Shown here: piece by piece, positions 60,713-64,000 of the stretch
Layout of the letters: each line of letters begins with the position of its first letter
Numbering within the stretch: position 1 is the first letter of the stretch
Origin: Moringa oleifera
Taxonomy: Eukaryota > Streptophyta > Magnoliopsida > Brassicales > Moringaceae
Assembly (NCBI GenBank): GCA_021397835.1
Contig: JAJFZO010000191.1
Location: 8,318,001 to 8,382,000 of the forward strand
Direction of reading: 5' to 3'
Length of the DNA stretch: 64,000 bases
Notes under the pieces: generated by a model
Told to the model about the DNA's origin: nothing
The model's database searches: none
The model's input: the letters and a program-made list of their open reading frames with translations, nothing else
Program-made: the position numbers and the translations under genes

Positions 60713-62698
60713 CGAAATTACATATAGATGCATGGCTGAGTAATACTTCCTCTAAACCGTAAACCTTGATTTAGTAAGTCTAATAATTAATTAGCTCTAT
60801 CATGCAAGGCCCAAGAAACAATTGGGCTTAAGAATAAGTTGGGCCTAAAGTTGAGCCTAACAATTAATTAGTCTTAACAATTATTGGATTTATGAGCCCA
60901 AATTATGAATTAGAGTTAATAAAAATTTTGATTTAATATAAAATTACATCATTTATATAATTGAACCTAACGTAAAATGAGTCAAATAACGATATAAATT
61001 TAATTAAATCTAATAAAAAAAATGAACTGAAGAATGAAATGCACTTAATTATACAATCAAGCTTCAGATATAAATGAACCTAATAATTAAATGAATTAAG
61101 ATATAATTAGGCGAACAACTAACTGGGCTAACATGCATGAGATCAACAAATATTTGAACCTACGATCAAATTAGATGTTAGATATAATTGGGCTCAAATT
61201 GTAAACAAATTGTGACTAATTTATATTAATGATGCATAAAAATTAATTGGATCTAATATCTAATTGATTCTGAAAATTAATTTGAGCAAATAATTCATTG
61301 TATCATGTAATTACTTGAACTTAAGATTTAATTGGGTTTAGTTTAAAATTGAACTCAATATGTAATTGTTAATATGATCACAATGAGCCTAATATATTGT
61401 TGAGCTGCATGTGTAATTAAGCCTAATAATTTATTAGACAAAACTGTTAATTGAACTTTAAATGTAATTAGGTTTAATAAAAAATTATACTTAATAACTT
61501 AACAAATAATTGATCTTAATATATGATTATCTTGAATAAAATATTAAAGTTAAAACGTAATTGAGCTTAATAATTAATTAAACTTAGTAAATAATAATGG
61601 CTTAATAATTAAATATCTAATAATTAACTAGGTCTAAAACTTAATTATGCCTAAGAATTAGTTCAGCTTGATATCTAATTCGGCCTAACAAAAAGTTTGA
61701 CTTCACATATAATTGGGTCTAACAATTAGTTAAGCTTAACAATGAATCGATGAGCCTCATAATTAATTAGCTTTAAGATTTAATTGTGAATAAAAATTAA
61801 TTAGGATTAAGATATATAATTGGCCGTAGCATACATAAACCCACTAAATAATTGGGCTAAAATTATTATTGAACATAAAACTTAATTGAGCTTAACATGT
61901 AATTGGGTTGAATATTTATTGATTGGAATCCATAATTGTTTGCGCTAAATATAAAATTAATATTAACAATTAATTGGACTTAAATTATAATTGAACATAA
62001 GATACAATCGGAAATAAAGATTAATTAAGCCTAATAACTAATTGGATTTAACATTCATTAATAAGACCTAAGATTTAATTGAGCTAAATTGTAATTAATA
62101 TTAATAATTAACTAGACCCAGCAATTCATTAAAGTAATTAAGTCCTAAGATTTGATTGGAAATAATACAAATTGTATTTAATATCACTGGACCTAATAAA
62201 TAATTGGCCTTAATGTAGGCTATAAAAACTAAAGTGGTAGAACAGATAATTTGGTATAAGGTTTGATTGAGTTTAACAGGTAATTGGCCCTAATAATTAA
62301 TTAGGCTTAAGATTTCATTATGCTCGAAAATTAGTTAGCCTTATAAAATATTAAGTTTAGTGTATAATCAGGCTTAAGAAATAGTCGAAGATGTAATTGG
62401 GTTTCTTAATTAATGAAATCAAATTAATGAGGCTAACATGCATGAGCACAAAAAATAATTTGATGCATAATTAGGCTTAACAAATAATATAACCTAAGAT
62501 ATAAATTGAACTTAAACTTAATTGGGCCTGAGATCTAATTATATCTAAAAAATGTGATATACAATATAATTAAGCCTCCATAATTAAACTTGAGATATAA
62601 TTACGCTTAATAAATAATTTAGACTGATACATAATTAAGTCTAATGTACGTTAGCCCAAGATATAACTAGGCCTAATAATTAATTAGAGATAATATTT
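60713..62698 (-). repeat. 17-bp degenerate minisatellite, block 5a
   Basis: The 17-bp family is in - orientation, after a ~50-bp junction (60,713-60,770). The segment 60,840-61,330 resembles 63,230-63,800 and 51,200-51,760. Confidence 0.88.
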
Positions 62699-62878
62699 AT
62701 TATATCTAAGTCTAATTATAGTTTGGATCCAATTGTATCAAGCTGAATTTGTTTTAAGTCTAACTATTTGTTTGCCTTATGCATGCTAGCTCCAATTAAT
62801 TAATCAATGCCATTATATGTTTAATCAAACAAATTGTTGAGTTTAATTATATTCAATTATATTAAGCCTATTTAATTA
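62699..62878 (+). repeat. Inverted patch of the 17-bp array
   Basis: About 180 bp read in the opposite, TTAGG(+) direction (AAGTCTAATTATAGTTTGGA and following units) inside an otherwise - strand array. It ends exactly where the direct copy of 50,870 begins. Confidence 0.75.
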
Positions 62879-64000
62879 ATAGGATCAAATTAATTACTTT
62901 GATATGTATGAGTCTAAGAAATAACACTACATATATAATTGGGCCCAACAAATATATGATCTAAGATATATAGACTTAAAAATTAATTGGACTTAGATTT
63001 AACTGGGCTTTAAAAATTAGGCATATGATATAATTAGGCCTCATATACAATTAAGTTTATGATATAATGCACCAATTATAGTTGAACTTGAGATATAATT
63101 AGGACTAATATATAAATGAGCTTGGTGTATAATAGCCCAAAAAATAATTGGACCTAATATTTAATGGGTTTAATACTTAATTTGGGTTTATCGTGCACCT
63201 AATAAATAATTGGGTTTAAAAACGGGTTAGGCATAATGTATATTAATTGAGCACAAAGAATAATTAGGCATAACAATTCATTGGGTTTATAAGCCAAAAA
63301 TATGATTGGGCTTAATATTATATTATGTCATCTAAATAATTGAACTTACTATAAAAATGAGACAGTAAACAAAATGAGTTTAATAAATAATTAGACCTTA
63401 GATGTAATTAAGTGTTAGAATTAACTGGACCTAGGAAGTAATTATGCTTAAGAATTAAGTAGGTTAAGTATAATTGGATTTAATAAAAATTGAGCTTAAT
63501 ATATAATTGATCCTAATAAATTATTGGGCCTAAGAATAAAATGCACTTAATACAAATTTTAGCTTAAGATATAAATTGACATAATAATTAATTAGATTAA
63601 GATATAATTGGGCCCAGTAATTAAATGGGGTAGTATGCATGAACCTAATAGACATTCGAACCTATAAATTAATTGAGTCTTAGATATTGGGCCTAAATTT
63701 GAACAAATCAAAACTAACTTATATTAATGGTGCATAAAATTATTGGACTTAATAAGTAATTAATTCAACCAAATAATTTGTTGCACTATGCAATGAATTT
63801 GACTTAAATTTAATTGGGTCTAATAAAAAATTAAACTTAATATATAATTGTCAATAAAAATAAAATGGGCCTAATTTATTGTTGAGCCTATTGTGCAATT
63901 GAGTGAAACAATTAATTAGACCTAACAATATGTTGGGCCAAATAGTTAATTAAATTTAGAATTTAATTCCGTTTAATAAAAAATTAAACTTGATATATAA
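62879..64000 (-). repeat. 17-bp degenerate minisatellite, block 5b (runs off window)
   Basis: This is the direct copy of 50,870-51,779: both start AT-AATTAATTACTTTRAYATG, share the ATATATAGACTTAAAA and TATCGTGCA landmarks, and proceed unit by unit. The array is cut by the window end, so the satellite domain extends beyond 64 kb. Confidence 0.9.

Noticed and set aside
20973..64000. TTAGGC and TTAGG motifs as nematode or insect telomere repeats
   Set aside because: The motif occurs once per 17-bp unit, not as a tandem 5- or 6-mer, and the gene relics and heptamers are plant-type.

Overview
The window is eudicot-like plant nuclear DNA, very AT-rich, and I find no intact gene in it. The plant assignment rests on decayed copies of two plant genes (a WRINKLED1-type AP2 transcription factor and the microtubule-associated protein AIR9), plant Ty3/gypsy and LTR-retrotransposon remnants, and long arrays built on the Arabidopsis-type telomere heptamer TTTAGGG. 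The genus cannot be fixed from the sequence alone.

Region 1 (1-20,972) is a graveyard of gene pieces. A WRI1-like AP2 pseudogene has recognisable exons at 1,397-1,618, 1,735-1,817 and probably 3,536-3,589. An AIR9 pseudogene runs from about 9,460 to 18,828. Its leucine-rich-repeat exons (9,460-11,181) still have good splice sites but carry in-frame stops. They are followed by about six tandem copies of a ~1.1 kb unit (11,780-18,370), each holding two AIR9 A9-domain exons plus a third conserved block I do not recognise. One C-terminal AIR9 exon follows at 18,768-18,828. Related ~0.7 kb repeats flank the AIR9 remains on both sides (5.6-6.95 kb and 19.2-20.97 kb).

Region 2 (20,973-64,000, continuing past the window) is a composite satellite domain. 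It is made of (i) a degenerate 17-bp minisatellite, consensus roughly TTAGGYYYAATTAWWWA; (ii) degenerate telomere-like arrays that keep a 7-bp register; (iii) an AT-rich spacer of 1.2-1.8 kb; and (iv) LTR-retrotransposon debris. These parts recur in the order [TTTAGGG array]-[spacer]-[17-bp array], on the + strand in the left half and on the - strand in the right half. The result is nested large inverted repeats: about 20.97-26.5 kb pairs with 44.8-50.4 kb, about 26.5-28.6 kb with 42.1-44.1 kb, and about 38.8-40 kb with 54.3-55.6 kb. Distant copies share the same order of variant units, so the arrays had already degenerated before the segmental duplications and inversions.

A 488-bp foldback MITE with an 8-bp target duplication (32,666-33,153) sits inside the 17-bp array. 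The parts look like pericentromeric or heterochromatic DNA rather than a set of cooperating genes. The main novelty is the architecture and register conservation of the composite satellite, and the tandem amplification of AIR9 exons next to it.
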